Notes under the pieces: model-generated | What the model saw: the letters and a program-made list of their open reading frames with translations, nothing else | Database searches by the model: none | What the model was told of the DNA's origin: nothing | Shown here: piece by piece, positions 44,473 to 54,479 of the stretch | Layout of the letters: each line of letters begins with the position of its first letter | How positions within the stretch are numbered: the stretch's first letter is position 1 | From: Marinobacter halodurans | GTDB lineage: Bacteria > Pseudomonadota > Gammaproteobacteria > Pseudomonadales > Oleiphilaceae | Assembly: GCF_004327985.1 (NCBI RefSeq) | Contig: NZ_SJDL01000003.1 | Coordinates: 1-64,000 of the forward strand | Direction: 5' to 3' | Length of the DNA: 64,000 nucleotides | Translations under genes and position numbers: made by a program

Positions 44473-47331
44473 ATGGAATTTGTCATTGGTCAGCGGTGGG
44501 TCAGTCACAGTGACGCCTCCCTGGGTCTGGGGATCGTCACGGATATTTCCGGCCGGCGGGTGACCCTCGGTTTTCCCGCGGTGGACGAAGAGCGGACCTA
44601 TGCCACCGATAATGCGCCGTTGGCCCGGGTGCGCTACCAGTTGGGCGATACCATCGAGACATTCGACGGTGAATCGCTCACGGTGCGCGCGGTCGAGGAC
44701 ATCGACGGCGTGTTGATGTACCACGCCGAGGATGCCGGCGGTGAGTTGCAGCAGGTGTCCGAAGTCAAACTGGGCAGCCATGTGCGGTTTACCGATCCGC
44801 GCCAGCGCCTGTTCGCCGGCCGCTTTGATCGCAACGGGGCTTTCCGCCTGCGCATGGCGACGGTCGGGCACCAGGAACGCCTGCGCCAGTCGCCGGCCCG
44901 GGGTCTGATCGGCGCCCGGACCAATCATCTGCCGCACCAGATCTATATCGCCGGCGAAGTAGCACGGCGCTATGCCCCGCGGGTCCTGCTGGCGGACGAA
45001 GTGGGCCTGGGCAAGACCATCGAGGCGGGCCTGATCCTGCACTCCCAGCTCCAGACCGGCCTGGCCCGGCGGGTGCTGATCGTGGTGCCAGACTCGCTGA
45101 TCCATCAATGGCTGGTGGAAATGCTGCGCCGTTTCAACCTGTCGTTCTCCATCGTCGATGGCTCCGACTACGAGCTCGACGACGCCGCCGACAGGATCCT
45201 GGCGCTGCTGGGAGAGGATGCGGACGACGATGAAGAGGGCGGCGACAATCCGTTCGAGCAGTCGCAACGGGTCCTGTGCAGCCTGGATTTCCTCGCCGGC
45301 AGTGACAAGGCCCAGCGTGATGCCCTGCGTGCCGGCTGGGACCTGATGGTGGTGGACGAGGCCCATCACCTGGCCTGGTCGCCGGAAGCCGCCAGCCCCG
45401 AATACCAGGCGGTGGAAAAGCTGGCCGCCGAAATCCGCGGGCTGCTGCTGCTGACGGCCACGCCGGAGCAGATGGGACTGGCCGGCCATTTCGCCCGCCT
45501 GCGCCTGCTGGATCCGGCCCGCTATCCCGATCTGGCGGCCTTCGAGGAGGAAGAGGCCCGCTACGCGACGATTAACGCCCTGGTGCGGGATCTGCAGGCT
45601 CACGGCGGTCAGCCGGATGCGCAGCAGAAAGCGCAGCTGGCCGACTGGCTGGGTGACGAGCTGGACGAATTGCTGGCCCGGGACGACGGCGGCCGGGCAC
45701 TGATCGACACCCTGCTGGACCGCCATGGCACCGGCCGGGTCCTGTTCCGCAATACCCGGGCCGCCATCCAGGGCTTTCCGGAGCGCCGGGTGCATCCGGC
45801 GCCCTTGCCGTGCCCCGAGCTTTATGCCGAGCGTCGCACGGGTGAAGACGGTATCGCCCCGGAAGCCGGTCTGGTGGAGGAAACCTGGCTGGAGCAGGAC
45901 CCCCGGGTCGCCTGGCTGGAAAAGACGCTGACCGGCGTGCGCCCGGCCAAGGTGGTGGTGATCTGTGCCAACGCGGAGACCGCGACGGCGCTGGAGCATC
46001 ACCTGCAACTGCGTGCCGGCATTCGCAGTGCGGCCTTCCACGAAGGGCTGAGTCTGGTGGAGCGGGACCGTGCCGCCGCCTACTTCACCGAAACCGAGCA
46101 GGGCGCCCAGGCGCTGATCTGTTCGGAAATCGGCAGTGAGGGCCGCAATTTCCAGTTCGCCCATCACCTGGTGCTTTTCGACCTGCCGGAAAACCCGGAC
46201 CTATTGGAGCAGCGTATCGGCCGGCTGGACCGGATCGGGCAGGGGGACGTGATCGACATTCATGTGCCCTACCTGGAAGGCACCGCCCAGGAGACGCTGT
46301 TCCACTGGTATCATGACGGTCTGGACGCGCTGACCCGGAACACCGCCGTGGGCGTGGCGGTGAAGGCCGAAGTCCAGGCCCAACTGGAGGCCGCGCTGGC
46401 CGATCCGCAGGCCGACCGCCAGGCCCTGATCGACGCCACCCGCGAGCATGCCGATGCCTTGCGTCAGCGCCTGCAGGCCGGCCGGGATGCCCTGATCGAG
46501 ATGAATTCCTGCCGTCCCGAGGCTGCCCGGGCGCTGATCGAGGCGATCGAGACCGAGGAGCAGGCCTCCGGGCTGGTGGACTACATGACCGAGGCCTTCG
46601 ACATCTTCGGTGTGGAGACCGAGGATCACACCGAAACGTCCGATATCCTCAAGCCGTCCGATCACATGCTGACCGGACATTTCCCGGGGCTGCCCAAGGA
46701 CGGCATCACCGTGACTTTCGATCGCCAGCAGGCCCTCGAGCGCGAGGACCTGGCGTTCCTGAGCTGGGAGCACCCCATGGTGGCCGGCGTGATGGAGCTG
46801 ATGACCGAGTCGGAACTGGGGAATGCCGCCCTGGCCAGCCTGTCCGTGAAAGGCCTGCCGCCGGGGACGCTGCTGCTGGAAACCCTGTTTACCCTGCATT
46901 GCCCGGCGCCGGAAAGCCTGCAGTTGTCCCGCTGCCTGCCGCTGGCGCCGCTGCGCCTGCTGGTGGACGTGAACGGCAAGGACCTGTCGGGGGCGCTGCC
47001 GCACGACCGGCTCAACGAGCTGTGTTCCAACATTCGCCGGCGTACGGCGCAGGCGGTGGTGCCGCAGGTGCGCGCCGAGGTGGAGACCATGATCGACCAC
47101 GCCGAAGGGTTCGCCGCCCAGCGCCTGGGCGAAGCGCAGCAGGCGGCGCTGGAGCGGCTGCGCGCGCTGATCACGCCGGAAATCGACCGGTTGCAGGCCC
47201 TGCAGCGGGTCAACCCGGCAATCCGCAACGAGGAAATCCAGTTCTTCGAGGCGCAGCTGGCGGCTGGTGAGGCGGCCATCGACAAGGCGCGGATGTCGTT
47301 GAGCGGACTGCGGGTGATCGTGTCGTCGTGA
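44473..47331 (+). CDS. rapA: RNA polymerase-associated protein RapA (SWI2/SNF2 ATPase)
   Basis: 952 aa from ATG 44473, served by AAGGTGA at 44458-44464. E. coli RapA is 968 aa. N-terminal Tudor-like domains (FVIGQRWVSHSDASLGLGIV) precede the helicase core. Motif I is ADEVGLGKTIEAGL, the Walker B is MVVDEAHHLAW, and motifs V-VI are ICSEIGSEGRNFQFAHHLVL and EQRIGRLDRIGQ. A long C-terminal region follows. It recycles RNA polymerase from stalled post-termination complexes. A stretch of acidic residues (DADDDEEGGD) interrupts the core near residue 250. Confidence 0.95.
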   Translation: MEFVIGQRWVSHSDASLGLGIVTDISGRRVTLGFPAVDEERTYATDNAPLARVRYQLGDTIETFDGESLTVRAVEDIDGVLMYHAEDAGGELQQVSEVKLGSHVRFTDPRQRLFAGRFDRNGAFRLRMATVGHQERLRQSPARGLIGARTNHLPHQIYIAGEVARRYAPRVLLADEVGLGKTIEAGLILHSQLQTGLARRVLIVVPDSLIHQWLVEMLRRFNLSFSIVDGSDYELDDAADRILALLGEDADDDEEGGDNPFEQSQRVLCSLDFLAGSDKAQRDALRAGWDLMVVDEAHHLAWSPEAASPEYQAVEKLAAEIRGLLLLTATPEQMGLAGHFARLRLLDPARYPDLAAFEEEEARYATINALVRDLQAHGGQPDAQQKAQLADWLGDELDELLARDDGGRALIDTLLDRHGTGRVLFRNTRAAIQGFPERRVHPAPLPCPELYAERRTGEDGIAPEAGLVEETWLEQDPRVAWLEKTLTGVRPAKVVVICANAETATALEHHLQLRAGIRSAAFHEGLSLVERDRAAAYFTETEQGAQALICSEIGSEGRNFQFAHHLVLFDLPENPDLLEQRIGRLDRIGQGDVIDIHVPYLEGTAQETLFHWYHDGLDALTRNTAVGVAVKAEVQAQLEAALADPQADRQALIDATREHADALRQRLQAGRDALIEMNSCRPEAARALIEAIETEEQASGLVDYMTEAFDIFGVETEDHTETSDILKPSDHMLTGHFPGLPKDGITVTFDRQQALEREDLAFLSWEHPMVAGVMELMTESELGNAALASLSVKGLPPGTLLLETLFTLHCPAPESLQLSRCLPLAPLRLLVDVNGKDLSGALPHDRLNELCSNIRRRTAQAVVPQVRAEVETMIDHAEGFAAQRLGEAQQAALERLRALITPEIDRLQALQRVNPAIRNEEIQFFEAQLAAGEAAIDKARMSLSGLRVIVSS

Positions 47332-47517
47332 CGCGTAGCGCCGGACCGTGACACACATCATCGGGGGTTCGCCGAAAGGCGCATTGACAGATGGCGACGG
47401 AGTCACTGGTCGGGAGCCATCCATTGCGGTAGGTTACACGTAGCATTGAGTGGATTGTCGTGGGCTGCCTGCAAGACAGCCCAGTAATTTCAACAACATG
47501 GAAGACTGAGACCGCCT

Positions 47518-49968
47518 ATGACGACTTTGATTCTACTGCTGTTGTCCCTTGCCGGGCTGCTTCTGGTATTACGTAAGGAGTCCGGTGCCAAGTCGGCGAT
47601 TGGCGTCATGGCCGGGTTCGGCCTGGTATCGCTGATCTTCGCCTCCGGCTGGCTGGCACTGGCGTTGTTCGCCGGTGCCGTGATCACGGCCGCCTGCGGC
47701 CTGCCCGGTTTCCGCAGTGCCTGGCTGACCCCGCGCATTTTTGCCATGTTCAAGAAAGTCGCACCCAAGGTATCCGAAACCGAGAAGGTCGCCCTGGAAG
47801 CCGGCAGCGTTGGCTGGGACGGCGAGCTGTTCACCGGTCGCCCGGACTGGCAGAAACTGCTGATCGAACGCAACAACGGCCTCACCGACGAGGAGCAGGC
47901 CTTCATCGACAACCAGTGCGTGCACGCCATCAGCCTCTGCAATGCCTGGGACGTCGCCGTCGAACGGGCCGATCTGCCGCAGGAAGTCTGGGACTTCCTG
48001 AAGAAGGAAAAATTCTTCGGGATGATTATTCCCAAGGAATACGGCGGCCTGGAGTTTTCCGCCAAGGCCCAGTCCGCGGTGTTGCAGCGTCTGGCCACCA
48101 ACGAATCGCTGATGGTCTCCGTCGGTGTCCCCAATTCCCTCGGCCCCGGCGAGCTGCTGCTCAAGTACGGGACCGAAGAGCAGAAAAACCATTACCTGCC
48201 GCGTCTGGCCGACGGCCGCGACATTCCCTGCTTTGGCCTGACCGGGCCGCGTGCCGGTTCCGATGCCACCTCGCTGCCGGACACCGGCATCGTCTGCAAG
48301 GGTGAGTTCGAGGGCAGGGAAGTCATCGGCCTGCGCCTGAACTTCGAGAAGCGCTGGATCACCCTGGCGCCGATCGCCACGGTTGTGGGACTGGCGTTCC
48401 GCATGTTCGATCCGGACAACCTGCTGGGGGAGGAGAAGGACCTCGGTATTACCTGTGCCCTGGTGCCCCGCGAGACCAAGGGGATGGAAATCGGCCGCCG
48501 TCACTGCCCGATCGGGTCCCCCTTCATGAACGGGCCGATCAAGGGCAAGGACGTGTTTATCCCGCTGGACTACATCATCGGCGGGCCGGAAATGGCCGGT
48601 CAGGGCTGGCGCATGCTGGTTGAATGCCTGTCGGTGGGGCGTTGTATCACCCTGCCGTCGGGGGCTGCCGGCGCTGCGGCCGCCGCGGTAGGCACCGCCG
48701 GCGGGTTCACCCGTGTGCGCCGCCAGTTCAATACGCCCGTTGCGGAAATGGAAGGCGTGCAGGGCCCGCTGGCGCGGATTGCCGGCCTGACCTACATCGC
48801 CCAGTCGTCGGTCTACCAGACGGCCAACATGGTGGATAAGGGCGAGAAGCCGGCGGTACCGTCGGCCATTCTCAAGTACCACCTCACCGAGATGCAGCGT
48901 CAGTGCCTGACCGACGCCATGGACGTCCACGGCGGCAAGACGGTCACCCTGGGGCCGCGCAACTATCTGGGCATCGGCTACAGCGGTGCGGCGGTTTCCA
49001 TCACGGTGGAAGGCGCCAACATCATGACCCGCAGCCTGATGATCTTCGGGCAGGGGGCGATTCGCTGCCATCCCTACGTGCTCGAGGAGCTGGCGGCGAA
49101 AGACAACGACGACGTGGATGCCTTCGACCGTGCCTTCTTCGGCCACGCCGGCCTGATCTTCGGCAACGCGGCGCGGGCCTTCACCCAGGGCCTGGGGCTG
49201 GGGCATCCGGACGTGCCGTTCGATGCCGTTACCCGACGCTACGCCCAGGCGGTGTCGCGCTTCAGTGCCGCCTTCGGTCTGTGTGCCGATGCAGCCATGA
49301 CCACGCTGGGCTCGCAGCTCAAGATGCGCGAGCTGATTTCTGCCCGGCTGGGGGACATGCTGGCCAACCTGTACCTGGCCTCCATGGTGCTGAAGAACTG
49401 GAACGAGACCCAGCCGGTGCAGGGTGAGAAGGAACTGGTCCAGTACAGTCTGGAGCTGCTGCTGCACCGTACCGAAACGGCGTTGGAGGAGTTGCTGCAG
49501 AATCTGCCCAACCGGCCGGTGGCCTGGTCCCTGCGTGCCCTGACCCTGCCGCTGGGACGGCGCTGGCATATGCCGAAGGATGACGTGTCCCGGGCCCTGG
49601 CCAAGTCGATCACGCTGGCCACGCCGTTGCGCGAGAAACTGCTGCGCCCGACCTGGACAACCCACGTCGAGGGCGGCGTGGATAACCCGGTGGCCCAGTA
49701 CAACGACCTGCTGGCCGAGTATGAGCGCGCCGAGAAGCTCTATCACGCCGTGAACAAAGCCTACGCCAAGGGACAGTTGCCGCAGGAGGCGCTGCATCCG
49801 GAGGACCGCTTCGAGGCGGCCCTGGAGGCGGAAATCCTGAGCCAGGAGGACGCCGAGTTCATGCGCGATTACGAGGCCCGCGTGCTGGAAATGCTGACGG
49901 TCGACGATTTCGCCTTCGACGCCTTTGCGCAGCAGAAGGACGCCGCCGTCCGCCACGACGCGGCCTGA
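47518..49968 (+). CDS. fadE: Acyl-CoA dehydrogenase FadE (long membrane-associated type)
   Basis: 816 aa, matching the 814-aa E. coli FadE rather than the 380-aa soluble enzymes. An N-terminal hydrophobic region of two segments (LILLLLSLAGLLLVL; GLVSLIFASGWLALALFAGA) anchors it. The dehydrogenase domain begins near residue 100 (FFGMIIPKEYGGLEFS, CFGLTGPRAGSDATSLPDTG, MDVHGGKTVTLGPRNYLG), and a C-terminal DUF1974 region follows. It performs the first step of fatty acid beta-oxidation. In the leader, CACTGGTCGGGAG near 47407 recalls half of a FadR site. Confidence 0.93.
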   Translation: MTTLILLLLSLAGLLLVLRKESGAKSAIGVMAGFGLVSLIFASGWLALALFAGAVITAACGLPGFRSAWLTPRIFAMFKKVAPKVSETEKVALEAGSVGWDGELFTGRPDWQKLLIERNNGLTDEEQAFIDNQCVHAISLCNAWDVAVERADLPQEVWDFLKKEKFFGMIIPKEYGGLEFSAKAQSAVLQRLATNESLMVSVGVPNSLGPGELLLKYGTEEQKNHYLPRLADGRDIPCFGLTGPRAGSDATSLPDTGIVCKGEFEGREVIGLRLNFEKRWITLAPIATVVGLAFRMFDPDNLLGEEKDLGITCALVPRETKGMEIGRRHCPIGSPFMNGPIKGKDVFIPLDYIIGGPEMAGQGWRMLVECLSVGRCITLPSGAAGAAAAAVGTAGGFTRVRRQFNTPVAEMEGVQGPLARIAGLTYIAQSSVYQTANMVDKGEKPAVPSAILKYHLTEMQRQCLTDAMDVHGGKTVTLGPRNYLGIGYSGAAVSITVEGANIMTRSLMIFGQGAIRCHPYVLEELAAKDNDDVDAFDRAFFGHAGLIFGNAARAFTQGLGLGHPDVPFDAVTRRYAQAVSRFSAAFGLCADAAMTTLGSQLKMRELISARLGDMLANLYLASMVLKNWNETQPVQGEKELVQYSLELLLHRTETALEELLQNLPNRPVAWSLRALTLPLGRRWHMPKDDVSRALAKSITLATPLREKLLRPTWTTHVEGGVDNPVAQYNDLLAEYERAEKLYHAVNKAYAKGQLPQEALHPEDRFEAALEAEILSQEDAEFMRDYEARVLEMLTVDDFAFDAFAQQKDAAVRHDAA

Positions 49969-49988
49969 TCGATCCCGCACTTGCACTC

Positions 49989-50016
49989 AGCCCCGCCCGG
50001 ACACGGCGGGGCTTTT
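49989..50016 (+). terminator. Terminator after fadE
   Basis: AGCCCCGCC and GGCGGGGCT form a 9-bp stem with a 7-base loop, followed by TTT. It lies 20 bp after the fadE stop, before a convergent gene. Confidence 0.85.
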
Positions 50017-50041
50017 CGTTCTGGCGGCGGTACGATAGCCG

Positions 50042-50356
50042 TCAGCCGAGCTCCCCGTATTCCACTTCCTTGCGGATGCAGAAGACGTGGATGCCCGCCT
50101 GCCGGACATCCTCGATCAACCGGTCCCCGGTGGCCGTGTCCACCACGAACATGATTTCTACCGGCTGGTCGGCCAGTTCGAAGAAGTGCGCCGAATGCAG
50201 GTGGCCGCCGGCACCGAGTCCTTCACGATCAACCCGTTTGGTCATCCGGGTGATGCCCCGCTTTCTGGCCATGTCCGTGATCAGGTCACAGACCCGCCGG
50301 TTATGGTGGCGGCGGTTCTCCGGCGTGATGAAGATGATCTCGTAGCCCTTTTCCAT
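50042..50356 (-). CDS. DUF190 family protein
   Basis: 104 aa from ATG 50356. A ferredoxin-like small protein with the DUF190 features GAGGHLHSAHFFELADQPVE and IMFVVDTATGDRLIEDV. DUF190 genes frequently accompany the fluoride channel gene crcB, as here (5 bp downstream of it on the same strand), so a role with the channel, possibly a regulatory subunit, is an inference from context. Confidence 0.82.
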   Translation of the reverse strand: MEKGYEIIFITPENRRHHNRRVCDLITDMARKRGITRMTKRVDREGLGAGGHLHSAHFFELADQPVEIMFVVDTATGDRLIEDVRQAGIHVFCIRKEVEYGELG

Positions 50357-50361
50357 TGTGG

Positions 50362-50754
50362 TTACCCCGCAGTCATCCAGCGAATGAAGATAAACGTGCC
50401 CATGCCGGCCAGTGTCATCAGCAGCGAACCGCCCACGTGCATGGCGATGCCGCCCAGGGCCCACAGGAAGCGCCCGCCCTGTAACAGTGTCACCATTTCT
50501 GCGGAAAAAGTGGAGAAGGTTGTGAGCGCGCCCATGAAGCCGGTGATGACGAACAGGCGCCACTCCGGAGACAGGGTCACGGCTTGCGAGAAGATCATGA
50601 TCGACAGGCCGATCAGGTAGCCGCCCAGCAGGTTGGCCACCAGCGTGCCCAGCGGCACCGTTGGAAAGAGGGCGTTGAGCTGCAAACCGAGAAACCATCG
50701 CAAAAGCGCCCCGCAGGCGGCACCTGTGCTGATGGCAATCACCGACATCCACAT
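50362..50754 (-). CDS. crcB: Fluoride channel Fluc/CrcB
   Basis: 130 aa from ATG 50754; an internal ATG two codons on is also possible. Four membrane helices and the family blocks [30 protein letters not shown] and [19 protein letters not shown] (the pore-lining phenylalanine/threonine region) identify it. It exports toxic fluoride as a dual-topology dimer. No fluoride riboswitch was recognised upstream. Confidence 0.92.
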   Translation of the reverse strand: MWMSVIAISTGAACGALLRWFLGLQLNALFPTVPLGTLVANLLGGYLIGLSIMIFSQAVTLSPEWRLFVITGFMGALTTFSTFSAEMVTLLQGGRFLWALGGIAMHVGGSLLMTLAGMGTFIFIRWMTAG

Positions 50755-51368
50755 GGCAGGACGGGCCTCTTGTTGTTGGGTTGCACGGAGTTCGCTGGGG
50801 CTGACGGCGGCGCGCCGGTCCATCCGGGCGGTATGTCGTGGAAGGCCGCCCGGTCTACGGGCTGTCATGGCGCAGGTGACACGATGAAAAGACATACCTG
50901 TATCGGGCCGGGCCATCAGCGGACAGCGGCTTACAGGCATCATCAGCGACATCTCGGCAGAAACGGGACGGATGCAGCGGTTTTGGGCAGCGGCGAACGA
51001 ACCACGCGCCGACCGATGGAGGAATGCCATCTCCTGTCACGATAAATTAATGAAAAAGCACGCCGCCTGCAACGGCGGGAGTCCTGCCGGGCCGCCTGGG
51101 ACGGGCTTTCGGGAGTGCGACTAACGTAGTTATACCTATAACACAAATATCTGTTGGCAAACCCATGGATCGGGAGTACAGTGAGCCGGTAGGAAAGTTA
51201 TAGCAAAGCGTTTCATAAATAAGACGTATCCCTCTGTAGTTAAGTAGTGCATCGTCCTGTTTTTGATTATGCGAATTGCGTTTCCGAATACCGCCTTGAG
51301 TGGTCCGTGATCGATATCCCGGAGACTCGGGCACTTATTGAATACTGAATACAGACAGGAACAGAGTT
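50755..51368. other. Long intergenic region between crcB and the cold-shock gene
   Basis: 614 bp with no ORF that I accept. The left part (to about 51100) is GC-rich. From about 51120 the sequence becomes AT-rich up to the cold-shock gene, consistent with a promoter plus a long structured 5' leader, as in other csp genes. No riboswitch or tRNA is seen. Confidence 0.5.
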
Positions 51369-51575
51369 ATGTCTACAGAGACCGGTACCGTCAAGTTCTT
51401 CAATGAAACCAAGGGCTTCGGCTTCATCACTCGTGAAAACGGCCCGGACGTTTTCGTTCACTACAGCGCCATCCAGGGTTCAGGCTTCAAGACCCTGGCT
51501 GAAGGCCAGCAGGTCGAGTTCACCGTAACTCAGGGCCAGAAAGGTCCGCAGGCTGAGAACGTTACTCCGCTCTAA
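51369..51575 (+). CDS. Cold-shock domain protein (CspA family)
   Basis: 68 aa. RNA-binding motifs RNP1 (KGFGFITRE) and RNP2 (VFVHYSAIQ) are intact, and the protein begins [12 protein letters not shown]. It binds single-stranded RNA/DNA and acts as an RNA chaperone. A GACAGGAACAG ribosome site precedes the ATG, and a strong terminator follows, so it is monocistronic. Whether it is cold-induced cannot be told from sequence. Confidence 0.95.
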   Translation: MSTETGTVKFFNETKGFGFITRENGPDVFVHYSAIQGSGFKTLAEGQQVEFTVTQGQKGPQAENVTPL

Positions 51576-51631
51576 GCCGCGTTAGCACGAGCGTTACGGC
51601 AGGTCTCCAGACCGGCCGGACAATCGAGAAG

Positions 51632-51655
51632 GGCAGCCTCCGGGCTGCCTTTTTT
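51632..51655 (+). terminator. Terminator after the cold-shock gene
   Basis: GGCAGCC and GGCTGCC with a TCCG loop, followed by six T; 56 bp after the stop. A textbook intrinsic terminator. Confidence 0.92.
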
Positions 51656-51766
51656 GTTTCTGGTTCCCTTCCTCTCCCCTCCCGCCTTCGGAAACTACCC
51701 ATATCGTCCCGGTTGACGGATGTCGGCCCAGCCACTGTGATAGGGGATTACGTCAAGGAGGCAGCT

Positions 51767-53038
51767 ATGCACATTGTGGTTATCGGGGCAGGGGTTGTTG
51801 GCGTGACGACCGCCTGGGCACTGCATCAGCGCGGGCATCAGGTTACCGTAATCGAACGCCTGGAAGGGGCCGGCCAGGAGACCAGCAAGGGTAATGCCGG
51901 CCAGCGTTCCTACGGTGTGGTCTACCCCTGGGCCTCGGCGGCCATGGTGCGCAAGGCCCTGCCGTGGTTGCTGGACCGTCAGGGTCCGCTGAAAATGCGC
52001 ATGCCGCCTTCCCTGAATACCCTGCGTTTCTTGCTGGATACGCTGCGGTTTGCCTATGCCCCCGGTGTCTACGGCCTGAACAAGCGGGCCATGTTGCGCC
52101 TGGGCATGCACAGCCGGACCTGTTTCCAGGCCATCGAGGACGCCGTCGACCTGTCTTTCGATGGCGAGCACGCCGGGATCCTGCACCTGGCCAGTACGCC
52201 GGCCGCCATGACCGAGTACGCCGATACCGCTGCGTTGCTGGATGAACTGGCGATAGAGAGCGCCCTCCTGACGCCGGACCAGGTGCGTGAGGTGGAACCG
52301 GGCATGCGCGGCGATGGGCCGCTGTTCGGCGCCCTGCAATACCGGACCGACGGCACCGGCGACTGTCACCTGTTTTCACAGGCGTTGGCACGGGCCTGCG
52401 GGGATCGTGGCGTCCGTTTTCTCTATAACACGACCGTGCGGCGACTGGTGGCGGACTATCATCGCGTGAATGCGGTGGAGGTGACCGACAGCCGCGGCAC
52501 CGTCGAGCGCATCGAGGCCGACGCGGTGGTGATGTCGGCCGGCTGCGCCTCGCCGGAACTGTTGCGGCCACTGGGTCTGCACCTGCCGCTCTATCCGGTG
52601 AAGGGCTATTCCCTGACGGCACCGCTGGTCGATCCCGAGCGGGCACCGCGTTCGACCGTGCACGACGACAACTACAAGGTGGTATCCACACGACTGGGTG
52701 ACCGGCTGCGCGCCACCGGGTTCGTCGAGCTGGCGGACTTCGACCGGCGCATCCACGAAGCGCGGCTGGAGACCATCAGGACCTCCGTGGCCTCCCGCTT
52801 TCCGGGCGCGGCGGATATGGACGAGGCGACCACCTGGACGGGCTTCCGTCCCATGACCCCCGATGGTCCGCCCGCGATCGGCCGCGGTACCCGGGATAAC
52901 CTGTATCTCAACACCGGGCACGGCACCTTCGGCTGGACCCTGTCCGCCGGCAGTGCCGAACTGATCGCGCAGGTGATCGACGGTGAGGCGCCGGCGCTGG
53001 ACCTGGATCCCTTCCGGCCGGGCCGCTTCGCCGAATAG
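51767..53038 (+). CDS. DadA-type FAD-dependent D-amino acid dehydrogenase
   Basis: 423 aa from ATG 51767, with AAGGAGG 6 bases upstream. The dinucleotide fold starts at once (HIVVIGAGVVGVTTAWALHQRG), followed by TSKGNAGQRSYGVVYPWASA, YPVKGYSLTAPL and, near the end, GTRDNLYLNTGHGTFGWTLS. These are DadA features. It would oxidise D-amino acids, passing electrons to the respiratory chain at the inner membrane. alr/dadX is not adjacent, so the substrate may be another amine. Confidence 0.85.
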   Translation: MHIVVIGAGVVGVTTAWALHQRGHQVTVIERLEGAGQETSKGNAGQRSYGVVYPWASAAMVRKALPWLLDRQGPLKMRMPPSLNTLRFLLDTLRFAYAPGVYGLNKRAMLRLGMHSRTCFQAIEDAVDLSFDGEHAGILHLASTPAAMTEYADTAALLDELAIESALLTPDQVREVEPGMRGDGPLFGALQYRTDGTGDCHLFSQALARACGDRGVRFLYNTTVRRLVADYHRVNAVEVTDSRGTVERIEADAVVMSAGCASPELLRPLGLHLPLYPVKGYSLTAPLVDPERAPRSTVHDDNYKVVSTRLGDRLRATGFVELADFDRRIHEARLETIRTSVASRFPGAADMDEATTWTGFRPMTPDGPPAIGRGTRDNLYLNTGHGTFGWTLSAGSAELIAQVIDGEAPALDLDPFRPGRFAE

Positions 53039-53060
53039 CGGGCGGCCCGGCCTTGCGGGG

Positions 53061-54353
53061 TCAGGGATTCATGCAGTTGGCATAGTAAGTGGTGGTGGCC
53101 GGCCAGTCGGAGAAAACGGCCATCACGCCGATGTCCCGTGCCAGCACATCGAGCACCGTATACATATCACCGTCGTTGTCGATGGCGTCGGACACCGACT
53201 GGTAGTACCAGCCGCCCCCGTCGGCCAGCGGACCGCTGCGCTCAAGGCTCCAGGCGATCATGTCCAGGCCGGCGGCTTTGGCGTGGCGGGCATAGTCCGA
53301 CGGTCCGATGTCGCCATACGGGTCCAGGTCGATCAGCTTCCAGATCGGCGGGGCCACGATGTTGACCCCCTGGCGTTTCAGGGATCGCAGGTAGGCGAGG
53401 GAGGTGACCTCCGGATCATTGGGACGCTGGTCGAGGAAGACCGCCTGACGGCCGAAGGCCGGTGTTTCACGGATCCAGAACAGGATATCCCCGAGCTGGA
53501 AGGACTGCGGCCAGACATCCGCCGGGTCGATACCGGCATCGCGGTAATCCTGGATCATCTGCCGTGCGTAATCCTCCTGTGTGTAATCGCCCTCGAACGG
53601 CATTTCCTCAACCGGGGCCTTGAGCTCGGGGGTGAACTTCACGCCCAGTTTCCGGAACAGCGCGATGCTCTCGCGATGGGTCACCAGGGTGCCTTCCGTG
53701 GCATAGAGGTCGGTGCGCCAGTCGGGTGTACCCTGGACGAACTCCTCGGGGGTGGTGGCCTCGGGGTTGTAGCCGTCCATCTTGCCCCTGAGCTGTTTGA
53801 ACTCGGCCAGGGTGATGTCGCTGGTCCGGCATTCGGCCCGGGCCGGTGTGCCGCTGGCGGGATTGGCCGGCACGAACGGCTGGGTACACTTGGCGTTCAG
53901 CTCGGGTATGGTGACGATGTTCGTCGTTGTCGCCAGGTCGTCCTGGGCGTGGCGGCAGACCAGTTGCCGATCCCTGGTGAAGGCAACATCGCACTCCACC
54001 ACGCCTGCACCCATGCGGACTGCGGCGACATAGGCCTCGCGGGTATGCTCGGGAAACTGCAGCGGGGCGCCGCGATGGCCGATGGAGAAATCCGTCCGTT
54101 TCACCGGCTTGTCAAAGCAGGCCTGAAGCCGGCGCTTGAGCGGGCCCTCGTCCATGTCGTTGACCAGGAAGTAGGGGCGTGGTCCCAGTTGGATGTTGCT
54201 GTGGCCGTGGCCACGGTGGCCATGATGGCCGCGGTCGGAGCGGTCGCCGCGCCCGTCGTCCCGCCAACTGCCCGCCTGCAGGTCGGCACTGCCCAGGGCA
54301 TTGAAGAGAATGGCCAGTGACAGCAGCCACTGCCAATGTCGTACTGGTTTCAT
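53061..54353 (-). CDS. Exported glycerophosphodiester phosphodiesterase (GlpQ-like)
   Basis: 430 aa. A signal peptide ([19 protein letters not shown]) is followed by a short His/Gly/Asp-rich linker ([11 protein letters not shown], about residues 41-51). The GDPD domain then starts at [16 protein letters not shown], with [20 protein letters not shown] supplying the metal ligands and general acid/base residues. It hydrolyses deacylated phospholipids to glycerol-3-phosphate in the periplasm. The histidine linker is not part of the usual enzyme and may bind metal. No Pho box found upstream. Confidence 0.87.
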   Translation of the reverse strand: MKPVRHWQWLLSLAILFNALGSADLQAGSWRDDGRGDRSDRGHHGHRGHGHSNIQLGPRPYFLVNDMDEGPLKRRLQACFDKPVKRTDFSIGHRGAPLQFPEHTREAYVAAVRMGAGVVECDVAFTRDRQLVCRHAQDDLATTTNIVTIPELNAKCTQPFVPANPASGTPARAECRTSDITLAEFKQLRGKMDGYNPEATTPEEFVQGTPDWRTDLYATEGTLVTHRESIALFRKLGVKFTPELKAPVEEMPFEGDYTQEDYARQMIQDYRDAGIDPADVWPQSFQLGDILFWIRETPAFGRQAVFLDQRPNDPEVTSLAYLRSLKRQGVNIVAPPIWKLIDLDPYGDIGPSDYARHAKAAGLDMIAWSLERSGPLADGGGWYYQSVSDAIDNDGDMYTVLDVLARDIGVMAVFSDWPATTTYYANCMNP

Positions 54354-54479
54354 AGTAAGATCCTTTTACAATCAAATGGGTGGAAAGCCACTTCAGGCTG
54401 CCGGTGATCCGTGACAGGGCCATGAAGGTAGGATGAAGTCTGGCACAAGGCCCTGAAAGCCAAGGACCGTATCGAATCC

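Noticed and set aside
47395-47425. FadR operator in the fadE leader
   Set aside because: Only half of the palindrome (CTGGTCGG) is present; not enough to list as a site.
44443-49986. Very long open frames on the minus strand opposite rapA and fadE (574 and 805 codons)
   Set aside because: They are shadows of high-GC genes: the proteins lack any domain, are Gln/Gly/His/Arg-rich, and the plus-strand products are complete RapA and FadE.
50755-51060. Fluoride riboswitch before crcB
   Set aside because: I could not find the conserved GGCGATGG-type core or pseudoknot partners on the minus strand upstream of the gene.
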